A stretch of 64,000 nucleotides of DNA from Paracoccaceae bacterium (GTDB taxonomy: Bacteria > Pseudomonadota > Alphaproteobacteria > Rhodobacterales > Rhodobacteraceae), in the NCBI GenBank assembly GCA_020832445.1, contig JAFIEO010000039.1, forward strand, positions 1 to 64,000, written 5' to 3'. Made by a program: the position numbers and the translations under genes. The number at the start of each line of letters is the position of its first letter. The first letter of the stretch is position 1. Shown in pieces: positions 48,517 through 59,017 of this stretch. Below the pieces are notes generated by a model, which was given only the letters and a program-made list of their open reading frames with translations, had not been told where the DNA came from and did not search any database.

Positions 48517-48624
48517 TGAGAGCATGTTGCCCAAAAGTGGGAACCGGTTTTGAGCTTCTCGAACATACGAAATCAATAAGTCAGAGCATGTCTCGTGAAT
48601 GCGAATGAACGTGATATGCTCTAA
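48517..48624 (+). repeat. Family A palindromic element, copy 3
   Basis: Begins TGAGAGCATG, ends ATGCTCTAA, and includes CCAAAAGTGGGAACCGG and AATCAATAAGTCAGAGCATG. It is nearly identical to copies 1 and 2 over about 107 bases. Confidence 0.85.
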
Positions 48625-48712
48625 CCAGCCTTGTGATTCTGTCTGACATGGCAATGCTTCAGGGAATCTTGCAAAATCTGGGCGCGCGCCTGCACATGAA
48701 CGCGGGCACGTC

Positions 48713-49558
48713 CTACGATTTACGCGCCGCAGAAAGGGCGCGCGCAAGGGCGCAGAACCCTTCCAGGCCGATTTCTTCGGCGCGGGCCGTGGGCGCAATG
48801 CCCACTTGTTGCAGCAAATCTTCGATTTGTGGATGCAGCCCGCGCAAGGCGGCGCGCAGCATTTTGCGCCGCTGGTTGAACGCGGCCGCAACCACCGTTT
48901 CCAGCACGCGCGCATCCGCCGGATAGCGCGGGCTTGACAGCCGCGTGATATGCACAACGGCCGAGCTGACCTTGGGCGGGGGCGTAAACGCTTCGGGCGG
49001 CAGATGCAGCACCACGCGGGCATCTGCGCGCCACTGCACCATCAGCGCCAGCCGTCCATATGCCTTGGAACCGGGGCGCGCGACAATGCGTTCGGCGACT
49101 TCGCGCTGGAACATCAGTGTCAGGCTGTCCCAGAAGGGTGGCCATTGCGCGGGCGTCATCCAGCGGATCAGCAGTTCGGTGCCCACATTATAGGGCAGGT
49201 TGGCCACCACTTTGACCGGCGAGTTCAGATAGGCCAGCGGGTCCACTGCCAGCGCGTCCCCTTCGATGATCTGCAACCGGCCCGGATAGGCATCTGCAAT
49301 TTCCGCCAGCGCGGGCATGCAACGGGGGTCTTTTTCAATGGCCAGAACCTTGCGCGCCCCTTCGGCCAGCAAGCCGCGCGTCAAACCGCCGGGGCCGGGG
49401 CCGACCTCCAGAATGTCAGCGCCGTGCAGATCGCCTGCTGCGCGCGCGATCCGTGCGGTCAGGTTCAGGTCCAGCAGAAAGTTCTGACCAAAGCTTTTCC
49501 TGGCGCGCAGATCATGGGTGCGGATCACATCGCGCAAGGGGGGCAGGGCGTCGATCAT
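48713..49558 (-). CDS. rsmA: 16S rRNA dimethyladenosine transferase RsmA (KsgA)
   Basis: Dimethylates two adjacent adenines of 16S helix 45 during ribosome maturation. The 281-residue SAM enzyme has [20 protein letters not shown] near residue 21, the SAM motif [16 protein letters not shown] near 49, and the catalytic [17 protein letters not shown] near 117. Its ATG overlaps the pdxA stop, giving a pdxA-rsmA pair typical of proteobacteria. Confidence 0.95.
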   Translation of the reverse strand: MIDALPPLRDVIRTHDLRARKSFGQNFLLDLNLTARIARAAGDLHGADILEVGPGPGGLTRGLLAEGARKVLAIEKDPRCMPALAEIADAYPGRLQIIEGDALAVDPLAYLNSPVKVVANLPYNVGTELLIRWMTPAQWPPFWDSLTLMFQREVAERIVARPGSKAYGRLALMVQWRADARVVLHLPPEAFTPPPKVSSAVVHITRLSSPRYPADARVLETVVAAAFNQRRKMLRAALRGLHPQIEDLLQQVGIAPTARAEEIGLEGFCALARALSAARKS

Positions 49559-50520
49559 GCGGCGCGCCTTGCGGCCATGCTGCGCGCCATTTTCAATGCC
49601 GCAATCAGCGATGTGGCATCGGCCTTGCCCTGACCGGCAATATCATAGGCCGTGCCATGGTCCGGCGATGTGCGGATAAAGGGCAGGCCCAGTGTCACAT
49701 TCACGCCGCCTGCAAAATCAATCGTCTTGATGGGGATCAGCGCCTGATCATGATACATCGCCACCGCCGCATCATACTGCGCGCGCGCACCTGCATGAAA
49801 CATGGTATCGGCAGACAGCGGCCCTGAAATCACCATGCCTTCGGCGCGCAGTCTTTGCAGAACGGGCGCTATTACTGTGATTTCTTCTTGTCCCATGGTG
49901 CCGCTTTCGCCTGCATGGGGGTTCAGACCCGCAACCGCCAGTCGCGGTGTTGCCACCCCGAAATCGCGCATCAGGCCCGCATGGGTGATGCGCAGACTGC
50001 GTTCCAGCAGGTCTTGTGTCAGTCGTGCGGGCACGTCTGACAGCGGAATATGAATTGTCACGGGGACCACGCGCAGCCCGTCGCAGGCCAGCATCATCAC
50101 CACATCGGCACCACCCGCCAGATCGGCCAGAAATTCGGTATGGCCGGGAAAGGCAAAGCCCGCACCGGCCTTCAGTGCGGCCTTGTTTATGGGGCAGGTG
50201 ACAAGCCCGCAGGCCGCCCCCGACTGAACCAGTGCCACGCCCTGACGAATGGCATCGATCACGCCTGCGGCATTGGCAGGGTCGGGCTGGCCCGGACCGG
50301 CATCTGCCGCGAAATCAACCTGAAGCACCGGAAATTTGTGGCCGGTCATCTGGTCGGGCAGGGACACCAGTTCAAATTCCGCGCCGTCGGGCAAATGGCG
50401 CGGATCGCCCAGCCACACGAAAGGGCAGCTTGGCCCCATGGCGCGCCATGCCTTCATTGCGATTTCAGGACCAACCCCGGACGGGTCGCCGCAACTCATG
50501 ACCAGTGGTGCCAACGCCAT
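49555..50520 (-). CDS. pdxA: 4-hydroxythreonine-4-phosphate dehydrogenase
   Basis: A 321-residue metal- and NAD-dependent enzyme of pyridoxal phosphate synthesis. Family marks are [17 protein letters not shown] near residue 8, [28 protein letters not shown] near 110-137 with the metal-binding histidine, [16 protein letters not shown] near 195, and [40 protein letters not shown] near 245-285. The start and length are typical. It leads into rsmA. Confidence 0.94.
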   Translation of the reverse strand: MALAPLVMSCGDPSGVGPEIAMKAWRAMGPSCPFVWLGDPRHLPDGAEFELVSLPDQMTGHKFPVLQVDFAADAGPGQPDPANAAGVIDAIRQGVALVQSGAACGLVTCPINKAALKAGAGFAFPGHTEFLADLAGGADVVMMLACDGLRVVPVTIHIPLSDVPARLTQDLLERSLRITHAGLMRDFGVATPRLAVAGLNPHAGESGTMGQEEITVIAPVLQRLRAEGMVISGPLSADTMFHAGARAQYDAAVAMYHDQALIPIKTIDFAGGVNVTLGLPFIRTSPDHGTAYDIAGQGKADATSLIAALKMARSMAARRAA

Positions 50521-50604
50521 GCGCGTGCCTGTCCTTTTGTTAGTTCCTGACTTCCCTATCCCCTAGCGGGGGGCAAGGGCAAGGCCAACAGGCGCAAGCC
50601 CCGC

Positions 50605-51744
50605 TCAACGTCCCTTCCATATCCAGCCGCCGCCCATCACACGGCTGCCTTCGGGGGCGTAGAACACACAGGCCTGACCGGGGCTGACGCCTTCTTCGGG
50701 GGTCAGCAATTCCACCTCTGCCTCTGTCTCCGAGATGGGCCGCAGTATGGCCGGTGCCGGCGGGCGGGTCGAGCGCAGCTTGACCGACATTTCCCATTCG
50801 GCCTGCGCCGTGAAGGGCTGGTCGCCCAACCAGTTGATTTCGCGCACCGGAACGGTTCGGGTGGCAAGCGCGGCTTTTGGCCCCACAATCACCCGCCGCG
50901 CGTCAGGGTCCAGTTTCACGACATAAAGCGGCTCTGCCAGCCCGCCAATGCCCAGGCCGCGCCGCTGGCCGATGGTATAATGAATCACGCCCTCATGCAG
51001 TCCCAGCACATGGCCTTGCATGTCCACAATTTCGCCCGGGTCGGCCGCACCGGGGCGCAGCTTTTCAATGACAGCGGCGTAATTGCCATCAGGGACAAAA
51101 CAGATATCCTGACTGTCCGGCTTGTCGGCCACGCTTAGCCCGTGCCTGACAGCAAGGGCGCGTGTTTCGGCCTTGGTGCGCAGGTGCCCCAGGGGGAAGC
51201 GCAGATAGTCCAGCTGTTCGCGCGTGGTCGAGAACAAAAAGTAGCTTTGGTCGCGCACAGGGTCGGCGGCGCGGTGCAGCTCCGCACCATTATCGCCCTG
51301 CATGCGCTGGATATAATGCCCCGTCGCCATGCAATCGGCACCCAGATCGCGCGCGGTTTCCAGCAGGTCGCGGAATTTTACCCGTTCGTTGCAGCGAATG
51401 CAGGGCACAGGTGTCGCGCCCGCCAGATAGGCATCTGCGAATTCGTCTATGACGGAATCGCGGAATTTGGATTCGTAATCCAGCACATAATGCGGGAACC
51501 CCATCGCCTCGGCCACGCGGCGGGCATCATGGATGTCACGGCCCGCGCAACAGGCCCCCTTTTTCGCCAGTGCGGCCCCGTGATCATAAAGCTGCAATGT
51601 CACGCCGACCACGTCATAGCCTTCGGCGGCCAGTTCGGCGGCGACGACAGAACTGTCGACACCACCCGACATGGCAACGACCACCCGTGTTTGCGCAGGC
51701 GTTTTCGGAAAGCCCATTGAATTCAAGGGCGGGTCAAAGGGCAT
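50605..51744 (-). CDS. mnmA: tRNA-specific 2-thiouridylase MnmA
   Basis: Adds sulfur to the wobble uridine of tRNA Lys, Glu and Gln. The 379-residue protein has the P-loop [18 protein letters not shown] near residue 16, the [16 protein letters not shown] cysteine site near 60, [11 protein letters not shown] near 108, and [18 protein letters not shown] near 205. I chose ATG 51744 because GGAG lies upstream; a Met at 51718 is possible. The open frame extends to 52212 but overlaps sciP on the other strand. Confidence 0.95.
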   Translation of the reverse strand: MPFDPPLNSMGFPKTPAQTRVVVAMSGGVDSSVVAAELAAEGYDVVGVTLQLYDHGAALAKKGACCAGRDIHDARRVAEAMGFPHYVLDYESKFRDSVIDEFADAYLAGATPVPCIRCNERVKFRDLLETARDLGADCMATGHYIQRMQGDNGAELHRAADPVRDQSYFLFSTTREQLDYLRFPLGHLRTKAETRALAVRHGLSVADKPDSQDICFVPDGNYAAVIEKLRPGAADPGEIVDMQGHVLGLHEGVIHYTIGQRRGLGIGGLAEPLYVVKLDPDARRVIVGPKAALATRTVPVREINWLGDQPFTAQAEWEMSVKLRSTRPPAPAILRPISETEAEVELLTPEEGVSPGQACVFYAPEGSRVMGGGWIWKGR

Positions 51745-51882
51745 TTGGGAACTCCGGCAAGATTGCCGACAAAATATAGGAAAATGCAACGTATTCTCAA
51801 GGGGGCATCCGCAGTTTCGTAAACCCGCCATTAAGACAGGCGCGCGATCATCGCCGCGAAACGAAGCTGGAAAGGGGTCAAT

Positions 51883-52161
51883 ATGTATATCAAGAAGGTC
51901 GAGGGACCGCGCGCCGTCACGTTGCCGGATGGGCGCGTTCTGACTTTGGCCGACCTGCCCCCGGCGAATACGCGGCGATGGGTTGCCAGTCGAAAAGCCC
52001 TTGTGGTGCTGGCGGTTCAGCATGGATTGATGACCCGCAAATCGGCGCAGGATCGCTATGACCTTAGCGAGGAAGAATTCATCTTGTGGGAAACTGCGGT
52101 ATCCCTGCACGGAATCGAGGCGTTGAAGGTCACAAGCTTGCAAAAGTATCGACAACCTTAG
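51883..52161 (+). CDS. sciP: CtrA inhibitor SciP (DUF1153)
   Basis: A 92-residue helix-turn-helix protein of the DUF1153/SciP family. The sequence [40 protein letters not shown] and [25 protein letters not shown] is diagnostic. In Caulobacter, SciP binds CtrA or its promoters and lowers CtrA-dependent transcription after division. The ctrA gene lies about 90 bases downstream on the same strand, so the regulator and its target are linked. Confidence 0.93.
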   Translation: MYIKKVEGPRAVTLPDGRVLTLADLPPANTRRWVASRKALVVLAVQHGLMTRKSAQDRYDLSEEEFILWETAVSLHGIEALKVTSLQKYRQP

Positions 52162-52198
52162 GTTGATGGTGCTATTTTCCTCTATCGGTAATAGAGAA

Positions 52199-52215
52199 TT
52201 AACGAATTTCATTAA
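52199..52215. promoter_or_regulatory. TTAA-N9-TTAA motif before ctrA
   Basis: Two TTAA half sites flank nine bases 33 bases before the ctrA start. CtrA's canonical full site is TTAA-N7-TTAA, so this spacing is off by two; it may still be a weak autoregulatory site. A short CTCTAT/ATAGAG inverted repeat lies next to it. Confidence 0.35.
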
Positions 52216-52247
52216 AGGTGGTGAAAGCTGCGATAAAGGAGAACCTC

Positions 52248-52964
52248 ATGCGCGTTTTGCTCGTTGAAGACGATCCCACCACATCAAGAAGTATTGAATT
52301 GATGTTAACCCATTCAAATTTCAATGTATATTGCACAGATATGGGGGAAGAAGCGATCGAACTCAGCAAGATTTATGATTATGATCTGATTTTGCTGGAT
52401 CTGAACCTGCCTGATCTTGGCGGCCTTGATGTGCTGCGCCAGATACGGCTGTCACGGGTGGACACACCGATCCTGATCCTGACCGGGGAAACAGATACCG
52501 ATACCAAATTGCGCGGGTTCGGGGGCGGGGCTGATGATTATCTGACCAAACCCTTTCATCGCGAAGAACTGGTCGCGCGCATTCACGCGATCGTCCGCCG
52601 CAGTCAGGGGCATGCGCAATCTGTCATTTGCACCGGCAAGGTGGCGGTTAATCTGGATGCCAAAACCGTCGAGGTTGACAACAAGATCGTGCATCTGACC
52701 GGCAAGGAATATCAGATGATTGAATTGCTGAGTCTGCGCAAGGGCACGACACTGACCAAGGAAATGTTCCTCAATCACCTTTATGGCGGAATGGACGAAC
52801 CGGAACTGAAAATCATCGACGTATTTATCTGCAAATTGCGCAAGAAGCTGGCGGAAGCGACAGCAGGCGAAAACTACATCGAAACCGTCTGGGGCCGTGG
52901 ATATGTCCTGCGCGACCCTGCTGTGGCCACTGAACCCGCACCGGTAAGGATCATGTCAGCATAG
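52248..52964 (+). CDS. ctrA: Cell-cycle response regulator CtrA
   Basis: A 238-residue OmpR-family response regulator that controls cell cycle, motility and gene-transfer-agent genes in alphaproteobacteria. The receiver domain (residues 1-120) has [20 protein letters not shown], the phospho-acceptor aspartate in [13 protein letters not shown] near 51, and [11 protein letters not shown]. The winged-helix DNA-binding domain (about 125-225) has [33 protein letters not shown] and WGRGYVL. ATG 52248 follows AAAGGAGA. It lies beside its inhibitor gene sciP. Confidence 0.95.
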   Translation: MRVLLVEDDPTTSRSIELMLTHSNFNVYCTDMGEEAIELSKIYDYDLILLDLNLPDLGGLDVLRQIRLSRVDTPILILTGETDTDTKLRGFGGGADDYLTKPFHREELVARIHAIVRRSQGHAQSVICTGKVAVNLDAKTVEVDNKIVHLTGKEYQMIELLSLRKGTTLTKEMFLNHLYGGMDEPELKIIDVFICKLRKKLAEATAGENYIETVWGRGYVLRDPAVATEPAPVRIMSA

Positions 52965-53000
52965 CGGCATTAAGATACGGCGTCTTCGGGCTGGACCTGA

Positions 53001-55202
<2,202 letters not shown>

Positions 55203-55203
55203 C

Positions 55204-57294
55204 ATGGCGGCGCGCCCTGAAATTCTGTTCCCGTTATTTGCAGGACTGGATGTGCTGGACGGTATTGGCCCGAAATCCGCGCGGAATTTCGCGGCCTTGC
55301 ATGTGGAAACGCCGCGCGATCTGATATTCCACCTGCCGCATGCGCTTGTGGACCGCTCGCGGCGCGCGTCCATTCAGGGCTTGGAATTTCCCGCCACCGC
55401 CACGGTTGAAGTGACGGTCCTGACCCATCAGCCGCCAACGGGGCGAGGCAGGCCGCATCGGGTGAATGTGCGCGATGATGCGCTGGAATTTCAGTTGGTG
55501 TTTTTCCATGCGCGCGGCGAATACCTGCAAAAGCTGTTGCCAACCGGGCAAAAGCGGCTGGTATCGGGCAAGTTGGAACTGTTCGATGGCATGGCCCAGA
55601 TGGTGCATCCGGATCATATTCTGCACCCGGATGATGCGACAACCCTGCCTGCGGCTGAACCGGTTTATGCCTTATGTGCCGGCGTCAGCCAAAAGCTGAT
55701 GATCAAGGCGGTTGCAGGCGCTTTGGCGCGCGCCCCACGTTTGATGGAATGGATTGATCCCGCACTGATGGCCCGCGAAGGCTGGCCGGATTGGCACAGT
55801 GCAATTCTGGCAGCGCATGCGCCCGACACTGTGGCTGATGTGCTGCCGGGCGCACCGGCGCGGGCACGTCTGGCCTATGACGAATTTTTTGCCCATCAGA
55901 TGACACTGGCGCTGGCGCGTCTGCGTCAGCGGCGCAAGCCCGGCCGCGCCAGCAATGGCGATGGCCGGTTGCGCGAAAGCGTTTTGTCCGCGCTGGATTA
56001 TAGCCCCACCAATGCGCAGCGTCGCGCCGTGGCCGAGATCGCGGCAGATATGGCCGCTCCCGCGCGCATGAACCGCCTGTTGCAGGGCGATGTTGGTGCG
56101 GGCAAGACGCTTGTGGCCCTGATGGCGCTGCTGATCGCGGTCGAGGCGGGCGGGCAGGGCGTGATGATGGCGCCCACCGAAATTCTGGCACGCCAGCATC
56201 TGGAAAGCCTGCGGCCCCTTGCGGATATGGCGGGGGTGCATCTTGCGCTGCTGACAGGGCGCGACAAGGCGTCTGATCGCGCGCAAAAGCTGGCTGCGCT
56301 GGCCGATGGCCGCATCCAGATTCTGGTTGGCACGCATGCGGTGTTTCAAAAAGGGGTCGAATTCGCGGATCTGCGCCTTGCCGTCGTTGATGAACAGCAC
56401 CGCTTCGGCGTGGCCCAGCGTGCGGCGCTTGCGGCCAAAGGTGTGGGTGCGGATGTGCTGGTCATGACGGCCACACCGATTCCACGTTCGCTGGCGTTGG
56501 CGCAATATGGCGATATGGATGTGTCTGTGCTGGATGAAAAGCCGCCCGGGCGCAAACCTGTCCAGACCGCGCTGGTGTCGACGGCGCGCATGGATGAAGT
56601 GGTGGCACATCTGCGGCAGGCCATAGATGCGGGGCGGCAGGCCTATTGGGTTTGCCCGCTGGTCGAGGAGTCAGAGCTGGTAAACCTGACTGCGGCGCAG
56701 TCGCGGTTCGAACATTTGCGTGCCGCATTGGGCGAGGGGGTGGTCGGGTTGGTCCATGGCCAGCTTCCCCCGAATGAAAAAGACACCGCAATGTCGGATT
56801 TCGTCGCGGGGCGCACCAAACTTCTTGTGGCCACGACCGTAATCGAGGTAGGGGTGAATGTGCCCAACGCCTCTATCATGGTGATAGAACGCGCCGAGAG
56901 CTTTGGACTGGCGCAGTTGCACCAGCTGCGCGGGCGTGTCGGGCGCGGGAGTGCGGCATCCACCTGTTTGCTGATGTATGAGGCCCCTTTGGGGGAAACA
57001 GCCGCGCGCCGCCTGAAATTGTTGCGCGATACCGAAGACGGATTTCGAATCGCCGAAGAGGACATGGCCATTCGCGGGGCCGGTGACCTGATTGGAACCG
57101 CGCAATCCGGGCTGCCACGGTTTCGCGTCGCAGATCTGGAACGGCAGGCCGCATTGATGGCCGTGGCCCAAACCGATGTGCGGAAATTGCTGTCGGATGA
57201 TCCCGATTTGCGCAGCCCGCGCGGGCTGGCCGCGCGAACAGCGCTTTGGCTGATGGAGCAGGACAAGGCGATAAAATACCTTTCTGTTGGTTGA
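55204..57294 (+). CDS. recG: ATP-dependent DNA helicase RecG
   Basis: A 696-residue helicase that remodels stalled forks and Holliday junctions. The N-terminal wedge (OB-fold) domain starts with LDGIGPKSARNFAALH. Walker A LLQGDVGAGKTLVALMAL is near residue 295, DEQHRFGVAQR is Walker B near 395, MTATPIPRSLAL is motif III, and QLRGRVGRGSAASTCLLMY is motif VI. The start ATG lies one base after the ligA stop. An SOS-box promoter begins right at its stop codon. Confidence 0.95.
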   Translation: MAARPEILFPLFAGLDVLDGIGPKSARNFAALHVETPRDLIFHLPHALVDRSRRASIQGLEFPATATVEVTVLTHQPPTGRGRPHRVNVRDDALEFQLVFFHARGEYLQKLLPTGQKRLVSGKLELFDGMAQMVHPDHILHPDDATTLPAAEPVYALCAGVSQKLMIKAVAGALARAPRLMEWIDPALMAREGWPDWHSAILAAHAPDTVADVLPGAPARARLAYDEFFAHQMTLALARLRQRRKPGRASNGDGRLRESVLSALDYSPTNAQRRAVAEIAADMAAPARMNRLLQGDVGAGKTLVALMALLIAVEAGGQGVMMAPTEILARQHLESLRPLADMAGVHLALLTGRDKASDRAQKLAALADGRIQILVGTHAVFQKGVEFADLRLAVVDEQHRFGVAQRAALAAKGVGADVLVMTATPIPRSLALAQYGDMDVSVLDEKPPGRKPVQTALVSTARMDEVVAHLRQAIDAGRQAYWVCPLVEESELVNLTAAQSRFEHLRAALGEGVVGLVHGQLPPNEKDTAMSDFVAGRTKLLVATTVIEVGVNVPNASIMVIERAESFGLAQLHQLRGRVGRGSAASTCLLMYEAPLGETAARRLKLLRDTEDGFRIAEEDMAIRGAGDLIGTAQSGLPRFRVADLERQAALMAVAQTDVRKLLSDDPDLRSPRGLAARTALWLMEQDKAIKYLSVG

Positions 57295-57340
57295 TGTTCT
57301 CATTTGTTCTTGACATGTTCCAGATAAAATGAGAACAAAT
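57295..57340 (+). promoter_or_regulatory. SOS (LexA) box and promoter of a small gene
   Basis: GTTCTTGACATGTTC at 57306-57320 is an exact GTTC-N7-GTTC, the alphaproteobacterial LexA consensus. It contains a perfect -35 TTGACA (57310-57315). TAAAAT at 57325-57330 is a possible -10 for a slightly upstream -35. The box sits inside an inverted repeat: TGTTCTCATTT (57295-57305) with AAATGAGAACA (57327-57337). Another GTTC is at 57296 and a GAAC at 57333, so several LexA contacts are possible. It lies 47 bases before the ORF at 57367. Confidence 0.7.
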
Positions 57341-57366
57341 CGTTAACAAACCGGATGGAGGGTGTC

Positions 57367-57480
57367 ATGTTCTACTTTCAGTCTAAATTTGATCGCCACG
57401 CCTTCTGGCAAGATCTGGCGGGCGGCGTTGCGCTGACGGTTCTGGTTCTTGCCACGCTTCATCTGCCACTTTTTGCCTGA
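57367..57480 (+). CDS. Candidate SOS-induced small membrane protein (37 aa)
   Basis: A 37-codon ORF with GGATGGAGG just before its ATG. The N-terminal part MFYFQSKFDRHAFWQDLAGG is polar and aromatic; residues 20-36 (VALTVLVLATLHLPLF) form one membrane helix that ends at the C-terminus. It has its own LexA-box promoter and terminator, so it is transcribed alone. SOS-induced single-helix proteins are known: SidA in Caulobacter blocks division, TisB in E. coli depolarises the membrane. Sharing that role is inference; I cannot say it is homologous. Confidence 0.65.
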   Translation: MFYFQSKFDRHAFWQDLAGGVALTVLVLATLHLPLFA

Positions 57481-57549
57481 ACTGCCTGCGGGTCAGTCCG
57501 CCACGCGTTTTGTGCACCGTCCCGTGCCCGCGCTTTCTGACCCCCACTT

Positions 57550-57587
57550 CCGCCGCCATGGTCGCCCCATGAGCGGCGGTTTTTTTT
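57550..57587 (+). terminator. Rho-independent terminator of the small SOS gene
   Basis: CCGCCGC and GCGGCGG form a 7-bp GC stem (with an inner CAT/ATG pairing) followed by eight T. It ends a transcript of about 250 bases starting near the LexA box. Confidence 0.8.
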
Positions 57588-57884
57588 ATGATGGGCAAAT
57601 ATTGCGTTTTCTTTGGGCAGTATCGGCCCCCTGATGCAGCAGGTTTCGTCGTTTGGATTGAATGCTGTGCGGTTTGAAAAGTTCAACCGCACTTTGACCT
57701 GAAAACCGGTCGGTTTTCAGGCAGTTGATCTTAATTGCAGACATATGGCCATTTACAGGCTTGACCGGTTTGCGATTATCGGCGCAAACTTGCCGGCAGT
57801 GAGGGCCAGTTTTGGTTTATGCACTACACCCCGGGACAACGCGGGGCAGACCGCCGCGAAGGCGGCGACAACAGAGAGGTAAAC
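57588..57884 (+). promoter_or_regulatory. Leader region of the aap operon with paired hairpins
   Basis: About 300 bases before aapJ. It holds an imperfect inverted repeat GCGGTTTGAA/TTCAACCGC at 57669-57690, then a perfect 10-bp one, CCTGAAAACC-GGTC-GGTTTTCAGG, at 57698-57721. Nearer the start are two GC hairpins, CCCC/GGGG around 57829 and CCGCC/GGCGG around 57851. GAGAGG is the ribosome site. The repeats could be operators or leader structures; I cannot match them to a known riboswitch. Confidence 0.5.
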
Positions 57885-58904
57885 ATGAAGAAATCCGTAT
57901 TTCTCGGCGCTTTTGCCGCGACATCACTCGTTGCAGGGCTAGCTCAGGCCCAGTCGACACTTGAAACAGTGCAAACCCGTGGGGAATTGAACTGCGGCGT
58001 CTCCACCGGCCTTGCAGGGTTTTCTGCCCCTGATGGGAACGGCGTTTGGCAAGGCTTTGACGTTGCGGTGTGCCGCGCCGTTGCAGCTGCCGTTCTGGAA
58101 GATCCCATGGCGGTCAACTTTGTTCCGACAACCGGGCAAACGCGCTTTTCGGCACTGGCATCTGGCGAAGTGGATGTTCTGGCGCGCAACACCACCTGGA
58201 CCTTCTCGCGTGATGTTGACCTGAACTTCACCTTTGTCGGGACCAACTACTATGATGGTCAGGGCTTCATGGTCACGCGTGATCTGGGTGTCGGCTCGGC
58301 GCTGGAACTGGACGGCGCGACTGTCTGTATCCAGACGGGCACCACGACCGAACTGAACCTTGCTGACTATTTCCGTGTCAACGGCATGTCCTACGAGCCG
58401 GTTCCAATTGAAACCAATGCCGAAGCACAGCAGCAATACCTTGCCGGTGCATGTGACGTGTACACCACTGATGTGTCCGGTCTGGCCGCAACGCGGGCAT
58501 CTTTTGCCAGCCCGTCCGACCATGTGATCTTGCCGGAAGTCATTTCCAAAGAGCCACTTGGGCCAGCAGTGCGTCACGGTGATGACCAGTGGGCAGATAT
58601 TGTTCAATGGACATTGTTTGCATTGATCGCGGCTGAAGAACTGGGTGTCACATCTGCCAATATCGACGAGATGAAGGCAGGGACCGACAACCCGGAGATC
58701 AACCGCATGCTTGGCAGCGAAGGTGATCTGGGCGCAATGTTCGGGCTGGACAGCGAATGGGCTGTTCGTGCAATCGCCGCCGGTGGCAACTATGGCGAAA
58801 TCTTCTCGGCCACGATTGGCGAGCAGACGCCGATTGGCCTTGCGCGTGGTCTGAACGCACAATGGACACAGGGCGGCCTGCTATACGCGCCACCGTTCCG
58901 TTAA
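57885..58904 (+). CDS. aapJ: General amino-acid ABC transporter, substrate-binding protein
   Basis: A 339-residue periplasmic binding protein of the AapJ/BztA type, which binds glutamate, glutamine, aspartate and other L-amino acids. Signal peptide residues 1-22 are cut after AQA. The mature part starts QSTLETVQTRGELNCGVSTGLAGFSAPD, with the family signature GFDVAVCRAVAAAVLEDP, and ends LLYAPPFR. ATG 57885 was chosen for the signal peptide and GAGAGG. Three transporter genes follow on the same strand. Confidence 0.93.
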   Translation: MKKSVFLGAFAATSLVAGLAQAQSTLETVQTRGELNCGVSTGLAGFSAPDGNGVWQGFDVAVCRAVAAAVLEDPMAVNFVPTTGQTRFSALASGEVDVLARNTTWTFSRDVDLNFTFVGTNYYDGQGFMVTRDLGVGSALELDGATVCIQTGTTTELNLADYFRVNGMSYEPVPIETNAEAQQQYLAGACDVYTTDVSGLAATRASFASPSDHVILPEVISKEPLGPAVRHGDDQWADIVQWTLFALIAAEELGVTSANIDEMKAGTDNPEINRMLGSEGDLGAMFGLDSEWAVRAIAAGGNYGEIFSATIGEQTPIGLARGLNAQWTQGGLLYAPPFR

Positions 58905-58913
58905 TATAACAGC

Positions 58914-58942
58914 AAACGCGCGCCCTTGTGGCGCGCGTTTTT
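58914..58942 (+). terminator. Stem-loop between aapJ and aapQ (partial terminator)
   Basis: AAACGCGCGCC and GGCGCGCGTTT form a perfect 11-bp stem followed by TT. Such a structure after the binding-protein gene often stabilises or terminates part of the transcript, giving more AapJ than permease. Confidence 0.75.
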
Positions 58943-59017
58943 CCTGCATCAGTCCAATTTGTTATCTGATCATGCTTTGGCTGCGCCATCACGCGCGACC
59001 GGGGACGGGAGTATATT

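Noticed and set aside
51745-52212. 156-residue N-terminal extension of mnmA
   Set aside because: It overlaps sciP on the opposite strand. The PP-loop start and a GGAG site place the true start at 51744.
57819-57884. 22-residue N-terminal extension of aapJ
   Set aside because: The residues are hydrophilic and would mask the signal peptide; the ATG at 57885 has GAGAGG upstream.
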